Shown here in pieces: positions 56,082 to 63,833 of a stretch of 64,000 nt of DNA. This DNA comes from SAR202 cluster bacterium bin87. GTDB taxonomy: Bacteria; Chloroflexota; Dehalococcoidia; Lucifugimonadales; UBA3495. The notes beneath the pieces were generated by a model. That model was not told the DNA's origin and did no database searches. It worked only from the letters and a program-made list of their open reading frames with translations. The position numbers and the translations under genes were made by a program. Positions within the stretch are counted from its first letter, which is position 1. Each line of letters opens with the position of its first letter. The stretch is from contig MPNC01000004.1 in NCBI GenBank assembly GCA_002238825.1, forward strand, positions 131,241 to 195,240, written 5' to 3'.

Positions 56082-56169
56082 GGGGTTATTTCTGACATGG
56101 AGTCACGTCTGCCATAGGATTACTTCAGCCAAAGGACTGGGGCGCCTCGCGATATCTGCGGCGGAGCGC

Positions 56170-57420
56170 TTAGTCGTCGGCAATGGTCTCCCACCGCTCC
56201 CGGCTGCGATGGGGGGCCGTGGCCGGGCGCAGGGTGATGGAGCCGGTATCCTCGTCCAGGCCGGCGGTGGCCAGTCCCTCCAGGGAAAGCTGCTCCACGT
56301 ACTCGCGGGGCAGTTGGAGGCGGCCGGCGCGATCAACCACCAGGTACTCCTCCTCCTGGCCTTCGCCGCCGCGATAGGAGGACATGAGATATGACTCGGA
56401 GCCGATGCGCCCGTCTCGAATGCGCACCACCCGGTCAACCCAATTGGCGATGCCGGCATAGTGGGTAACGATGATGATGGTGACGCCGAACCGCCGGTTG
56501 ATGCGCTGGAGCATCCGGAAGACGTCCTCGGCCATGTTGGTGTCCAGCTCGCCGGTGGGCTCGTCGGCCAGGAGCAGCGGCGGGTTGTTGGCGAGGGCAA
56601 CGGCGATGGCCACGCGCTGCTGTTCGCCGCCGGAAAGCTCGGAGGGGTAGCGGCGGCCCTTGTCGGACATCTGGAGGGCTTCCAGCAGTTCCTCGGCGCG
56701 TTCGCGGCGCTGCCGCTTGCCAACGCCGGCGATGGCCTGGGGAAGCTCGATGTTGTCGCGCACGCTCAGGTAGGGCACGAGGTTGCGTCCGGTGGCTTGC
56801 CAGACGAACCCGACCTCGCGGCGGCGATAGGCCACCAGGTCCTGGTCGGTGATGTCCAGCAGGTCGCGCTCGCCCACGCGGATGCGGCCGGCCGAGGGCC
56901 GTTCGAGTCCGGCGAGGATGTTCAGCAGGGTGGTCTTGCCGGAGCCGCTGGCGCCGACGATGCCGATCAGTTCGCCGGCCCGCACCTCTAGGTCGACGCC
57001 GCGCAGGGCGACCACTTCCAGGTCGGCCGGCTTGTAGATCTTGAAGAGGTCGTTGGCCTCGACGTAGGCCGGCGCGATCTCCTCGTCGTCGGCGTCCTGC
57101 CACGGCTCGGGCGCCGGGGCCGGCGCGACAGGCCGGGCGCCGTTGTCGGATGCAGGACGTGGCGGCGGCGCTTGGGCCACCGGGACCTCTTCCGGCACGT
57201 CCGGAGACGCATCGTCAGCTACCACCGGAGCGTCGGCGATTTCCTCTACGGATGCGGGAGGCGCATCTACTGCGGGCGTCGGAACGGCGTCTGCCACCGC
57301 TACGGTTTCCTCCACGGCTTCTGCCGCGGTTTGTTCAGGCGCCAACCGGGCGCGGCGCTCGGGCGGCATGAACTGGCGAGCGTACTCGTCTGCGGCGCTA
57401 TTTTGAGGAGCTTCGGACAT
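56170..57420 (-). CDS. ABC transporter ATPase with disordered N- and C-terminal extensions
   Basis: 416 residues from the ATG at 57420 (an in-frame TTG lies at 57435). Residues 1-120 are Ala/Pro/Glu-rich and probably disordered. The ATPase domain (about 122-345) has Walker A GASGSGKTTLLNIL, a Q-loop FVWQATGRNLVPYLSVRDNI, signature PSELSGGEQQRVAIAVALAN, Walker B LLLADEPTGELDTN and H-loop IIIVTHYAGIANW, placing it in the LolD/MacB group. The last 75 residues (EEEYLVVDRAGRLQLPREYV) have an AbrB/SpoVT-like strand pattern. It is first of two ATPase genes; they may pair as a heterodimer with a permease encoded elsewhere. Confidence 0.9.
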   Translation of the reverse strand: MSEAPQNSAADEYARQFMPPERRARLAPEQTAAEAVEETVAVADAVPTPAVDAPPASVEEIADAPVVADDASPDVPEEVPVAQAPPPRPASDNGARPVAPAPAPEPWQDADDEEIAPAYVEANDLFKIYKPADLEVVALRGVDLEVRAGELIGIVGASGSGKTTLLNILAGLERPSAGRIRVGERDLLDITDQDLVAYRRREVGFVWQATGRNLVPYLSVRDNIELPQAIAGVGKRQRRERAEELLEALQMSDKGRRYPSELSGGEQQRVAIAVALANNPPLLLADEPTGELDTNMAEDVFRMLQRINRRFGVTIIIVTHYAGIANWVDRVVRIRDGRIGSESYLMSSYRGGEGQEEEYLVVDRAGRLQLPREYVEQLSLEGLATAGLDEDTGSITLRPATAPHRSRERWETIADD

Positions 57421-57529
57421 TCTGGACCATCTCAACCGGCGTCTTGCGCGAAATCCACGGCATTATAACGCGCATTGGTGGGGTGTGGCAGCGTTCAAAT
57501 GGGAAAGGCAAGGCCTTTCACTTCTCCCT

Positions 57530-57780
57530 GATGTCATTGCGAGCGCAGCGCGGCAATCTCGTTGCGGCCAGGATCGTCGTTACGCCAACGGGATTGCCGC
57601 GTCGCTTCGCTCCTCGCAATGACAACCGAAAGATCCTGATGGGAAAGGCCTGGCCTTTCCGAAGTCCACGCCTGCAGCCCTTGCGGTGCAAACTGGCATT
57701 ACCGCGAAAGCGGTAATCCAGAAGGTCTCGGTTCACGGGAGCCTCTGGATTCCTGCTTTCGCAGGAAAGACGGGGCAACT
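57530..57780. repeat. GCAATGAC hairpin plus CGAAAGCG hairpins
   Basis: A full hairpin unit (tcattgcgagcgcagcgcgg ... attgccgcgtcgcttcgctc, ending gcaatgac) is flanked by ggaaaggc / gcctttcc palindromes near 57500 and 57640. Two inverted hairpins follow, attaccgcgaaagcggtaat and attcctgctttcgcaggaa, which are family III interior sequence without its ends. It occupies most of the 435-bp gap 57421-57855. Confidence 0.7.
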
Positions 57781-57795
57781 TTGGAAAGGGCCTAT

Positions 57796-57831
57796 GGGAA
57801 AGGGCGAGCCGTTGGGCCCGCCCCTTTCCTG
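57796..57831 (-). terminator. Probable terminator of arsM
   Basis: Minus strand: ggaaaggggcgggcc pairs with ggctcgccctttcc (two mismatches or bulges), 25 bp past the arsM stop. Confidence 0.6.
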
Positions 57832-57855
57832 CAGCCTGCCGGAGTATCGACGGGA

Positions 57856-58731
57856 TTACTGCGGCTTGCGGGCCGATACCTTGACGCTGGCGACGTTCAG
57901 AGGAACATCGTCCTCGTCGCAGCGGATCGACTCGTCGATGGTGTTGATATCGACGAATCCGGCCGATTCCATGCGGTCCAGGTAGGTGCCACGATACTCG
58001 GCGCCGCCGATGCATGAGGCCCAGGACTCGGCGTCGGTCAGGCGGGGGCCATCCTCGCTCAGGGCCAGCATGTCAGAGACGTGGAGACGTCCGCCCGGCG
58101 CGAGCACGCGGAATGCTTCCCGGAACACGGCGTCCTTGTCGGGAGACAGGCAGATGACGCAGTTGCTGATCACGACGTTGACGCTGGCGTCGGGCAGGGG
58201 AATGTCCTCGAGATGGCCCTGCACGAACTCGACGTTGTTGACACCCATGCGGTCGCGGTTGGCGTTGGCGAGGGCCAGCATCTCGGGGGTCATGTCCAGG
58301 CCGAAGACCCGGCCGGACTCGCCCACCTGCTCGGCGGCGATGAAGCAGTCGATGCCACCGCCGGAGCCGAGGTCGAGCACGGTTTCGCCGGGGCGCAGGT
58401 CGGCCAGGGCGGTGGGGTTTCCGCAGCCGGCGGAGGCAGCCATCGCCTCCACGGGCAGGCCCTGGAGCTGCGCTTCGTTGTACAGCGCCATGGCATGCTC
58501 GGTGTCGGCGGGACTGCAGCAGGCGGCGGCGGTGGTGTCGCCGCAACCGCAGGCTTGCGCGTCGTGGCCGCAATCGTCACCGCCGCAGGTGCCGTGGCCG
58601 CAGTTTTCGGCGCCGCAACCCTCGCCCTGGGGCGTGACATCGGTCAACTGGATCACACGCGAGGCGCGCTGGCCATAGTGTTCCTGGACGGCCTGGCGGA
58701 TTTCGTCGGTCTGATTTGGAGTGGTCGTCAT
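57856..58731 (-). CDS. arsM: Arsenite S-adenosylmethionine methyltransferase
   Basis: 291 residues. ArsM methylates As(III) with SAM and reduced thiols. An unusually Cys-rich stretch (about 39-71; [20 protein letters not shown] and then ACGCG, ACC) precedes the methyltransferase core: motif [19 protein letters not shown] (about 114-131), the family motif [20 protein letters not shown] and [12 protein letters not shown], which supply the conserved arsenic-binding Cys residues. GGGAGG precedes the ATG at 58731. No ars operon repressor or pump adjoins it. The N-terminal Cys/His cluster could deliver or sense metalloid. Confidence 0.92.
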   Translation of the reverse strand: MTTTPNQTDEIRQAVQEHYGQRASRVIQLTDVTPQGEGCGAENCGHGTCGGDDCGHDAQACGCGDTTAAACCSPADTEHAMALYNEAQLQGLPVEAMAASAGCGNPTALADLRPGETVLDLGSGGGIDCFIAAEQVGESGRVFGLDMTPEMLALANANRDRMGVNNVEFVQGHLEDIPLPDASVNVVISNCVICLSPDKDAVFREAFRVLAPGGRLHVSDMLALSEDGPRLTDAESWASCIGGAEYRGTYLDRMESAGFVDINTIDESIRCDEDDVPLNVASVKVSARKPQ

Positions 58732-58869
58732 CAGCGCCTCCCGGGTGTTTGGAGTAAGTGCGTGGCTGGGGTAATGCTACGCCGGCTGGGGGCAGGCGTC
58801 AAACGGGCGCGGATAGTTCGGGTTATAATTGCCTGGCGTTACGAAAAACAACCTTGGGAGTACATCCTC

Positions 58870-59955
58870 ATGAGAATTACCGGCGGCACCACGCGCGTTC
58901 TGCAGACACCGGCGGACAACCCGCTGGTGGTGGGCATCGACCAACCGGGCACCCGCGAATTCGTCACCCTGGAACTGCACACCGACGAGGGGATCAACGG
59001 CATCGGCCTGACCTTCTTCGGGGGGCCGCTGGTGCATGCGCTGCGGCGGGCGGTGGACGACCTGGTGCAACTGGCGGTGGGCGAGGATCCGATGAACCCC
59101 GAGGCCGTGTGGGGCAAGCTGATGGACGCCTGCGCGTCGGCGGGGCCGGAGGGCATCCTGTCGCTGGGGCTGGCGCCCATCGACATGGCAGTGTGGGACA
59201 TCAAAGGTAAGGCGCTGGACCAGACCGTGTGCGGCCTGATGGGCGGCTACCGGGACCGCGCGCCCACCTACGCCAGCGGCGCGCTGATGCGGCCGATGGG
59301 CCTGGAGTACCTGGCCGAGGCCGGCCCGCGGCTGGTGGAGCAAGGGTTCCGCCAGATGAAGACCCAGATGGGCGCGGAGCCCACCGCCGCCCTGGAGGTG
59401 GCGCGGATGCGCACCCTGCGTGATGCCATCGGGCCCGACATCGACCTGATGTGCGACATCAACCAGCTCTGGAACGTGAACCAGGCCATCCAGATCGGCA
59501 GCATGGTCGAAGAGTACCACCTGTTCTGGCTGGAGGACGTGGTGGCGCGGGACGATTACCAGGGACTGGCTCGAGTGGCCGACGCGCTGACGACTCCCAT
59601 CGCCGCCGGCGAGTACGTCTACGGCATCCGGCCCTTCCGGCACATGGTGGAGCAGCGCAGCATCGACATCGTGATGGTGGATCTGCTGCGGGCCGGCGGG
59701 ATCACGCCCTTCCGCAAGATCGCCGGCATGGCGGAGGCGTTCAACCTGCCGGTGGTGTCCCACCTGATACCCGAGGTGCAGGTACACACGATATCGGCCA
59801 TACCCAACGGGCTGACGGTGGAGTATATGCCGTGGACGCTGCGCCTCTTCGACGAGACGCCGGACATCGTGGACGGGGACCTGGTGGTGCCCGACCGGCC
59901 GGGGCTGGGGCTGTCCTTCAGCCAGGACGCCATCGCCCAGTACCAGGTCGCCTGA
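58870..59955 (+). CDS. Enolase-superfamily enzyme (mandelate racemase/muconate lactonizing type)
   Basis: 361 residues from the ATG at 58870 (GGGAG upstream). The barrel has the catalytic KxK-like FRQMKTQMGAEP (about 161-172), metal ligands in LMCDINQLWNVNQAI (Asp), FWLEDVVARDD (Glu) and IAAGEYVYG (Glu), and a His general base in PVVSHLIPEV (about 295-304), as in the mandelate racemase subgroup. It abstracts the alpha proton of a carboxylate, for acid-sugar dehydration or racemisation. The substrate is undetermined. A longer open frame from 58081 is antisense to arsM and is not coding. Confidence 0.92.
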   Translation: MRITGGTTRVLQTPADNPLVVGIDQPGTREFVTLELHTDEGINGIGLTFFGGPLVHALRRAVDDLVQLAVGEDPMNPEAVWGKLMDACASAGPEGILSLGLAPIDMAVWDIKGKALDQTVCGLMGGYRDRAPTYASGALMRPMGLEYLAEAGPRLVEQGFRQMKTQMGAEPTAALEVARMRTLRDAIGPDIDLMCDINQLWNVNQAIQIGSMVEEYHLFWLEDVVARDDYQGLARVADALTTPIAAGEYVYGIRPFRHMVEQRSIDIVMVDLLRAGGITPFRKIAGMAEAFNLPVVSHLIPEVQVHTISAIPNGLTVEYMPWTLRLFDETPDIVDGDLVVPDRPGLGLSFSQDAIAQYQVA

Positions 59956-59971
59956 CCGACCGACAATTTCG

Positions 59972-60030
59972 CGTGGATGCACAGGATATTCAGGATAGAA
60001 TAAATTATCCTGTTTATCCTGTTCATCCAT
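59972..60030. repeat. ATCC/CATG-type palindrome
   Basis: gtggatgcacaggatattca and tgtttatcctgttcatccat form an imperfect long hairpin. The same hexamer-phased sequence occurs near 2550-2710, 23237, 30790 and 38980. Confidence 0.7.
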
Positions 60031-60073
60031 GCAATACCTTATTTGCAGCACAATTACTTACGGAGGCTAATCG

Positions 60074-60385
60074 ATGGCTACCTACCAGTTGCGCATCTAC
60101 ACCATCAACCGGGGCATGATGGACTCGTGGCTCGGCCTGTTCAACGAGCACATCAGGCCGCTGCATGACCGCCTGGGGATTCCGGTGGTGTCCAGCTACG
60201 TGAACGCCGACCGCACGGAGTTCATCTGGGTGCGCCGGTTCGACAGCGCGGACCAGATCGCGGAGAAGGAAGCGGCCTACTTCGCGTCGCCGGAGCGCTC
60301 GGCCCTGGGCGACCGTCCCACCAGCCACATCGCGAAGATGGAAGTGCGGGTGATGGACGGTGTGGAGGAGGCGGCGGCTGCCTGA
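60074..60385 (+). CDS. NIPSNAP-family protein
   Basis: 103 residues, a single ferredoxin-like barrel domain. MATYQLRIYTINRGMMDSWL at the start, FNEHIRPLHDRLGIPVVSSY (about 23-42), FIWVRRFDSADQIAEKEAAY (about 50-69) and HIAKMEVRVM at the end match the NIPSNAP pattern (xLRxYxxxxG, FxWLRxFxS). GGAGG precedes the ATG. Bacterial NIPSNAP proteins are small dimeric proteins of unclear role, often near catabolic genes; the enolase-superfamily gene is 118 bp upstream. Confidence 0.9.
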   Translation: MATYQLRIYTINRGMMDSWLGLFNEHIRPLHDRLGIPVVSSYVNADRTEFIWVRRFDSADQIAEKEAAYFASPERSALGDRPTSHIAKMEVRVMDGVEEAAAA

Positions 60386-60405
60386 CCCTCAGCCACACGG
60401 CAGAG

Positions 60406-60542
60406 TTCACACGTGCCTCTTTGTCATCGCGAGGAGCGCAGCGACGTGGCGATCTCGTTCCCGCAGCGGTGTTCCTTGCCCCAGCGAGATTGCCGCGCTA
60501 CGCTCGCAATGACAATTCCAGAGAAAATGGGCATCTGTGAAC
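60406..60542. repeat. Family I-like element with variant ends
   Basis: Ends ttcacacgtgcc and gggcatctgtgaa are inverted repeats of a variant type. The 9-mers acggcagag (60397-60405) and acggcgggg (60543-60551) match at 7 of 9. The interior holds gcgaggagcgcagcgacgtg and gagattgccgcgctacgctc, ending gcaatgac. Confidence 0.65.
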
Positions 60543-60570
60543 ACGGCGGGGGGCGGATGATCATTCGCCC

Positions 60571-61083
60571 CTACGCGGGTTGGGACGGCGCCGGCTCGGC
60601 GTGGCGTTCGTGCCAGCCCGCGTTGATGTTGCCCCAGTAGTCTTCCCAGTTGCGGCGGGTGTCGGCCTCGGTGGCGCCGCCCCAGTAGCCGGGGGACACC
60701 AGGGGCAAGGCCTGTTCGATGCGGATCAGGACCACGGCGCGCACGCTGTCGGCCAGGCCGGTCACGTTGGACGCGCCGTTGCGCATCCGTTCCTTCACCG
60801 TGGCCTCAAGCTCGTCGCCGGAGTGGACGGCCACGGCGCCCTTGAACCGGTAGCCCTTGCGGGCGAACTGATCCACGACGTTGATCTCGATGGAGGGGTT
60901 GTGCTGCAGGTTACGCATGGTGCCCGGTGAAGCCAGGTCCGTGAACAGGATGTGATCGTCGTCCCAGATCATGGTGGTGGCCTTGGGCGACAGGTTGGGG
61001 GTGCCATCCGGGCAGACGGTGGCGACGAAAATGAGCCGCTGTTCGGTCAAGGCTCGTTTCATGTCATCGGTGAGAATTCCCAT
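60571..61083 (-). CDS. Pyridoxamine 5'-phosphate oxidase-family flavoprotein
   Basis: 170 residues. Split-barrel features are LTEQRLIFVATVCPDGTPNL (about 12-31), SPKATTMIWDDDHILFTDLA (about 32-51), MRNLQHNPSIEINVVDQFAR (about 56-75) and a GYRFKGAVAVHSG strand. This is the general PPOX flavin-binding group, not PdxH itself. The C-terminal YWGGATEADTRRNWEDYWG tail is additional. The flavin or F420 preference cannot be read. It is followed on the same strand by no close partner; the GNAT gene lies 20 bp upstream. Confidence 0.87.
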   Translation of the reverse strand: MGILTDDMKRALTEQRLIFVATVCPDGTPNLSPKATTMIWDDDHILFTDLASPGTMRNLQHNPSIEINVVDQFARKGYRFKGAVAVHSGDELEATVKERMRNGASNVTGLADSVRAVVLIRIEQALPLVSPGYWGGATEADTRRNWEDYWGNINAGWHERHAEPAPSQPA

Positions 61084-61103
61084 GCGTGGTGTGCCTCCGG
61101 TTG

Positions 61104-61556
61104 CTACAGTTCCTTGACCATTTCGCGGTGGGAGATGCCGGCTTCCTCGAAGATGTCGCCCACTTCCCGGTAGCCGTGGCCGGCGTAGAAGGACTTGACG
61201 TATTCCTGGGCGTGGAGGGTGATCTGCCGGAAGCCCCGGGCGCGGCCCTGGTCTTCCAGGAAGTTCAGCACCTGGCCACCGATGCCGTCGCGTCGCCGGT
61301 CCCGCTCCACGGCCATCCGGCCGATGTGTGGCCCCTTGCCGTCGACGTCGGGCAGGAGCCGGCCGGTGCCGATGATGACCCCGTTATGCAGGGCCACGGC
61401 GTGGACGGTGCCAGGGTCGGTGTCGGCCTCGTCCACCTCGATGTCGGCGGGGACGCCCTGCTCGCCCACGAAGACGCGGATGCGCAGGCTGAAAGCGCCC
61501 TCGAGCTCGGCGGGGGTTTCGATCAGTTTGACGGTGATGTCTGAATTAGACGGCAT
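61104..61556 (-). CDS. GNAT N-acetyltransferase (ElaA-like)
   Basis: 150 residues from the ATG at 61556; a GTG at 61571 is an alternative. The N-terminal FSLRIRVFVGEQGVPADIEV (about 17-36) is the (x)LRxxVFxxEQ motif of this GNAT group, with acetyl-CoA-binding GRMAVERDRRRDGIGGQVLN (about 83-102, R/QxxGxG/A type) and a QEYVKSFYAGHGYREVGDIF strand-helix at the end. The substrate is likely a small amine. It is encoded 23 bp after the RelE-type toxin gene and 20 bp before the PPOX gene on the same strand, so it may be co-transcribed. Confidence 0.85.
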   Translation of the reverse strand: MPSNSDITVKLIETPAELEGAFSLRIRVFVGEQGVPADIEVDEADTDPGTVHAVALHNGVIIGTGRLLPDVDGKGPHIGRMAVERDRRRDGIGGQVLNFLEDQGRARGFRQITLHAQEYVKSFYAGHGYREVGDIFEEAGISHREMVKEL

Positions 61557-61579
61557 GTCGAGTGGGCTCACGTCATCTG

Positions 61580-61846
61580 CTACATTAGTCGGTACACTTC
61601 GCTGCGGTGTGCCACTGCCCTAACGATGATACGGCGAGTTTGCCGGTCCAGTATGTACAAAATCCGGTAGTCCCCGACCCTTGACCGGAACAAACCTCTC
61701 AGCGGACCCGTCAATGCACGGTGACGAATAATTTCTGCGTCGGCGGCTAATTCATCAAGCTTGTCGCGCACTCGCCTGGCTGGCTCCGTGTCCAAACGCG
61801 CTAAATCGTCGGCAGCGCTATCCTCAAATTCTACCGAGTACGGCAC
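61580..61846 (-). CDS. RelE/ParE-family toxin
   Basis: 88 residues from a GTG. MPYSVEFEDSAADDLARLDT at the start and GLFRSRVGDYRILYILDRQT (about 51-70) followed by IIVRAVAHRSEVYR are the RelE/ParE fold hallmarks, including RxGxYRxxY and a C-terminal HRxxxY. It probably cleaves mRNA on the ribosome (RelE type). The GTG overlaps the antitoxin stop by one base (TAGTG), the usual antitoxin-toxin order. Confidence 0.9.
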   Translation of the reverse strand: MPYSVEFEDSAADDLARLDTEPARRVRDKLDELAADAEIIRHRALTGPLRGLFRSRVGDYRILYILDRQTRRIIVRAVAHRSEVYRLM

Positions 61847-62058
61847 TAACCCAACCCCAACCGTCGATACACGTCGGCAGCCGGGATCGTTTTTCTTTCA
61901 CCGGCGAGGCGTCTTTCCATTTCGGCCACAAATTCTTCGCGGAATTCCAACCCTTCGTCCGGGTCGTCCAGCATCTCGGCGACGACCTCGGCGACGGTCT
62001 CGCGGATCAACGCGCGGAATTCGTCTATGGTGAGTTCGCCGATTGTTTGCGCGGCCAT
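61846..62058 (-). CDS. Type II antitoxin partner of the RelE-like toxin
   Basis: 70 residues from the ATG at 62058, preceded by GGAGG. The N-terminus (TIGELTIDEFRALIRETVAE) and the acidic middle (MLDDPDEGLEFREEF) are followed by RRLAGERKTIPAADVYRRLG, a helical toxin-binding tail. No clear DNA-binding motif of the MazE or RHH type is apparent. The 1-bp overlap with the toxin makes its role clear. It follows a strong hairpin at 62161-62194 belonging to the upstream gene. Confidence 0.82.
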   Translation of the reverse strand: MAAQTIGELTIDEFRALIRETVAEVVAEMLDDPDEGLEFREEFVAEMERRLAGERKTIPAADVYRRLGLG

Positions 62059-62160
62059 GTTTCCTCCGGTCGGGAGTGTTGCGACGGGCAAGGGCTTCAT
62101 GCAACCGGCGCGGGGTCGAGTCTAACACCGTGCGTTTGACAGCGGCAAACCGGGAAAACG

Positions 62161-62194
62161 CTACCGCCGCCGGCAGGATCGCCGGCGGCGGTAG
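62161..62194 (-). terminator. Strong terminator hairpin
   Basis: Perfect 14-bp stem ctaccgccgccggc / gccggcggcggtag with a 6-nt loop, followed on the minus strand by cgtttt. It separates the 62230 gene from the toxin-antitoxin genes. Confidence 0.8.
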
Positions 62195-62229
62195 AAGAAG
62201 TCCAGGATGCCTCGATTGGCGCGGTGTGG

Positions 62230-63081
62230 TTACCGTACCAGGTTGGGCGTGACTTCAGGGGGAATTCCGCCGGCTTCCATCTCGCGGCCGCGGGATTCCA
62301 CCTGGGGGATCACCGAGGAGAGGAGGTCCTCGTCCAGGTCAGCGGCGACGCCGGGGTAACCGGCGCGCTCCAGCATGGCCTTGAGCTTGCCGGTCTTGAA
62401 CTGGTCGAGGCACCAGCCCAGCGGGTCCGGAACCAGGGTCTTGTCCCAGAAGATCCGGTGGTTCTTGTTGCGCGGGCCGTAGTGGTAGTGCGGCTCGTCG
62501 CGGAAGCAGTCGAAGGCCAGCAGCTCGGTCTCTTCCGTGAACACGCGGCCGGTGTTGCCGGCGAGGTCGCTGAGGACGTGGATGGCCAGCCCGCCGTCGC
62601 CGGAGGCCTGGCGGCGCATCTCGAGGCCAAAGCGGATGTTGCCGGCTTCGATGATGTCAGTGCCGCGGTTGTGCTTGACGGTGTTGCGCTCGGCGGCGAA
62701 CTTGGCCCGCGCCGTACTGTCCACCTCGGCCAACGCAGCATTGACGGCGTTCATATCCACGGCGCCGGCGGCGTCGGCGTAGCCAGCTGAGGTCAGCATG
62801 GCGGCCAGGTTGTTGCGAATGGTCTTCACGGACCAGCCGATGGGGTTGCCGTCGACGGTGTGGTCCATGCGGTACTGGACGTTCTTGCCGTCGGGCGCGT
62901 AGACGTAGCTCTTCTCGATGTCGAAGCAGTTGAAGCGCAGAGCGGTCTCGCCACCAACGTCAACCAGGATAACCACGCCCTGGTCGGAGTGGTCCTGGAT
63001 GTTGCCGTCCCACAACTCGTGCTGGACGATGAAGGTAACGTTGCCGGCCTCAAATCGAGCCCTTCCCGTCTGAGTGGTCAT
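62230..63081 (-). CDS. Two-domain conserved hypothetical protein, paralogous to 40287
   Basis: 283 residues from the ATG at 63081 (GGAGG about eight bases upstream). Two related domains. The N-terminal one (about 5-115) has AGNVTFIVQHELW, GVVILVDVGGETALRFNCFD and a GWSVKTIRNNLAAML helix. The C-terminal one (about 142-260) has AGNIRFGLEMRRQ, GGLAIHVLSDLAGN, LLAFDCFRDEPHYHYG and GWCLDQFKTGKLKAML. The single-domain protein at 40287 matches the C-terminal copy most closely, including PHYHY. Internal duplication is therefore clear. No enzyme motif or export signal was seen. Confidence 0.78.
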   Translation of the reverse strand: MTTQTGRARFEAGNVTFIVQHELWDGNIQDHSDQGVVILVDVGGETALRFNCFDIEKSYVYAPDGKNVQYRMDHTVDGNPIGWSVKTIRNNLAAMLTSAGYADAAGAVDMNAVNAALAEVDSTARAKFAAERNTVKHNRGTDIIEAGNIRFGLEMRRQASGDGGLAIHVLSDLAGNTGRVFTEETELLAFDCFRDEPHYHYGPRNKNHRIFWDKTLVPDPLGWCLDQFKTGKLKAMLERAGYPGVAADLDEDLLSSVIPQVESRGREMEAGGIPPEVTPNLVR

Positions 63082-63161
63082 ATTCGATTTCCTCCCTTTT
63101 CTTGAACGAAAGTAAGGGAAATATAACCGTGCGGTTTCGTGGGTGTCAAACGGGCGCCGCC

Positions 63162-63321
63162 GCTCACGCGTATCCATTCTGTCATCGTGAGGAGCGATGC
63201 GACGTGGCGGTCTCATTCCCGCAGCAGTGTTCGTTGCCCCAGCGAGATTGCCGCGCTTCGCTCGCAATGACAGTACCGGCGAGTTCGCAGTGACAGTGCC
63301 GGCGAAGCGGGTACGGGTGAG
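63162..63321. repeat. MITE-like element, family I, with perfect 9-bp target duplication
   Basis: Left end ctcacgcgtatcc (63163-63175), right end gggtacgggtgag (63309-63321). The 9-mer ggcgccgcc flanks it at 63153-63161 and 63322-63330 with no mismatch. The interior holds gaggagcgatgcgacgtggc and gagattgccgcgcttcgctc, ending gcaatgac. This copy best shows that the family inserted as a unit. Confidence 0.85.
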
Positions 63322-63335
63322 GGCGCCGCCGGGGA

Positions 63336-63833
63336 TCACATCCCGAGGGCATCACGGATGGCGCGGAGTTGGTTGAGGTGCTCGCCCCAGTGCCGTTCCA
63401 GGCCGTCGATGAACGACTGCGCCGTGCGTGGTTCGTGGATCTCGCGGTGCGGCAGGTGGGCCATGGCGGTTCGTTCCTCGAAGTCCCCATCGCCGGCGTT
63501 GGCGATGGCGTCCTCGGCGGTTTGCAGGATGGCCAAGGGTCCCGCCAGGGCATCGTCGATTTCGGCGGCAAGGCGATCCGGCGTCATGTTGCTGATGTCG
63601 GGCAGGATGGTGACCTCTTCAAGATTGCCGTTCAATACGCCGGCGATAACGCTGCCGATGCCCCCTTCGGGAGTGTCCACCAGGTGGTAAAGGACCTCGC
63701 GGGCGCACCATGGATCAGCGTCGGATCCGGAGGCGTCCTTCCAGTCCAGGCAGTAGTCCATGCCGTCCAGAAGCGTGGTCAGTTCCTCGCGGACGCGGCG
63801 GACGGTGGCGAGGTTAGTAGCGCGGTCGGCCAT
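63336..63833 (-). CDS. DinB/maleylpyruvate isomerase-like four-helix protein
   Basis: 165 residues from the ATG at 63833 (GGAGAG eight bases upstream). The four-helix bundle has a metal-site helix DPWCAREVLYHLVDTPEGGI (about 40-59) where WxxxxxLxH is the family motif, and a C-terminal SFIDGLERHWGEHLNQLRAI (about 140-159) with the second and third His. Only weakly similar to the DinB-like protein at 52774. It probably binds a divalent metal; thiol-dependent chemistry is possible. The 3' part of a membrane-protein ORF overlaps its start by 20 bp on the same strand. Confidence 0.8.
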   Translation of the reverse strand: MADRATNLATVRRVREELTTLLDGMDYCLDWKDASGSDADPWCAREVLYHLVDTPEGGIGSVIAGVLNGNLEEVTILPDISNMTPDRLAAEIDDALAGPLAILQTAEDAIANAGDGDFEERTAMAHLPHREIHEPRTAQSFIDGLERHWGEHLNQLRAIRDALGM

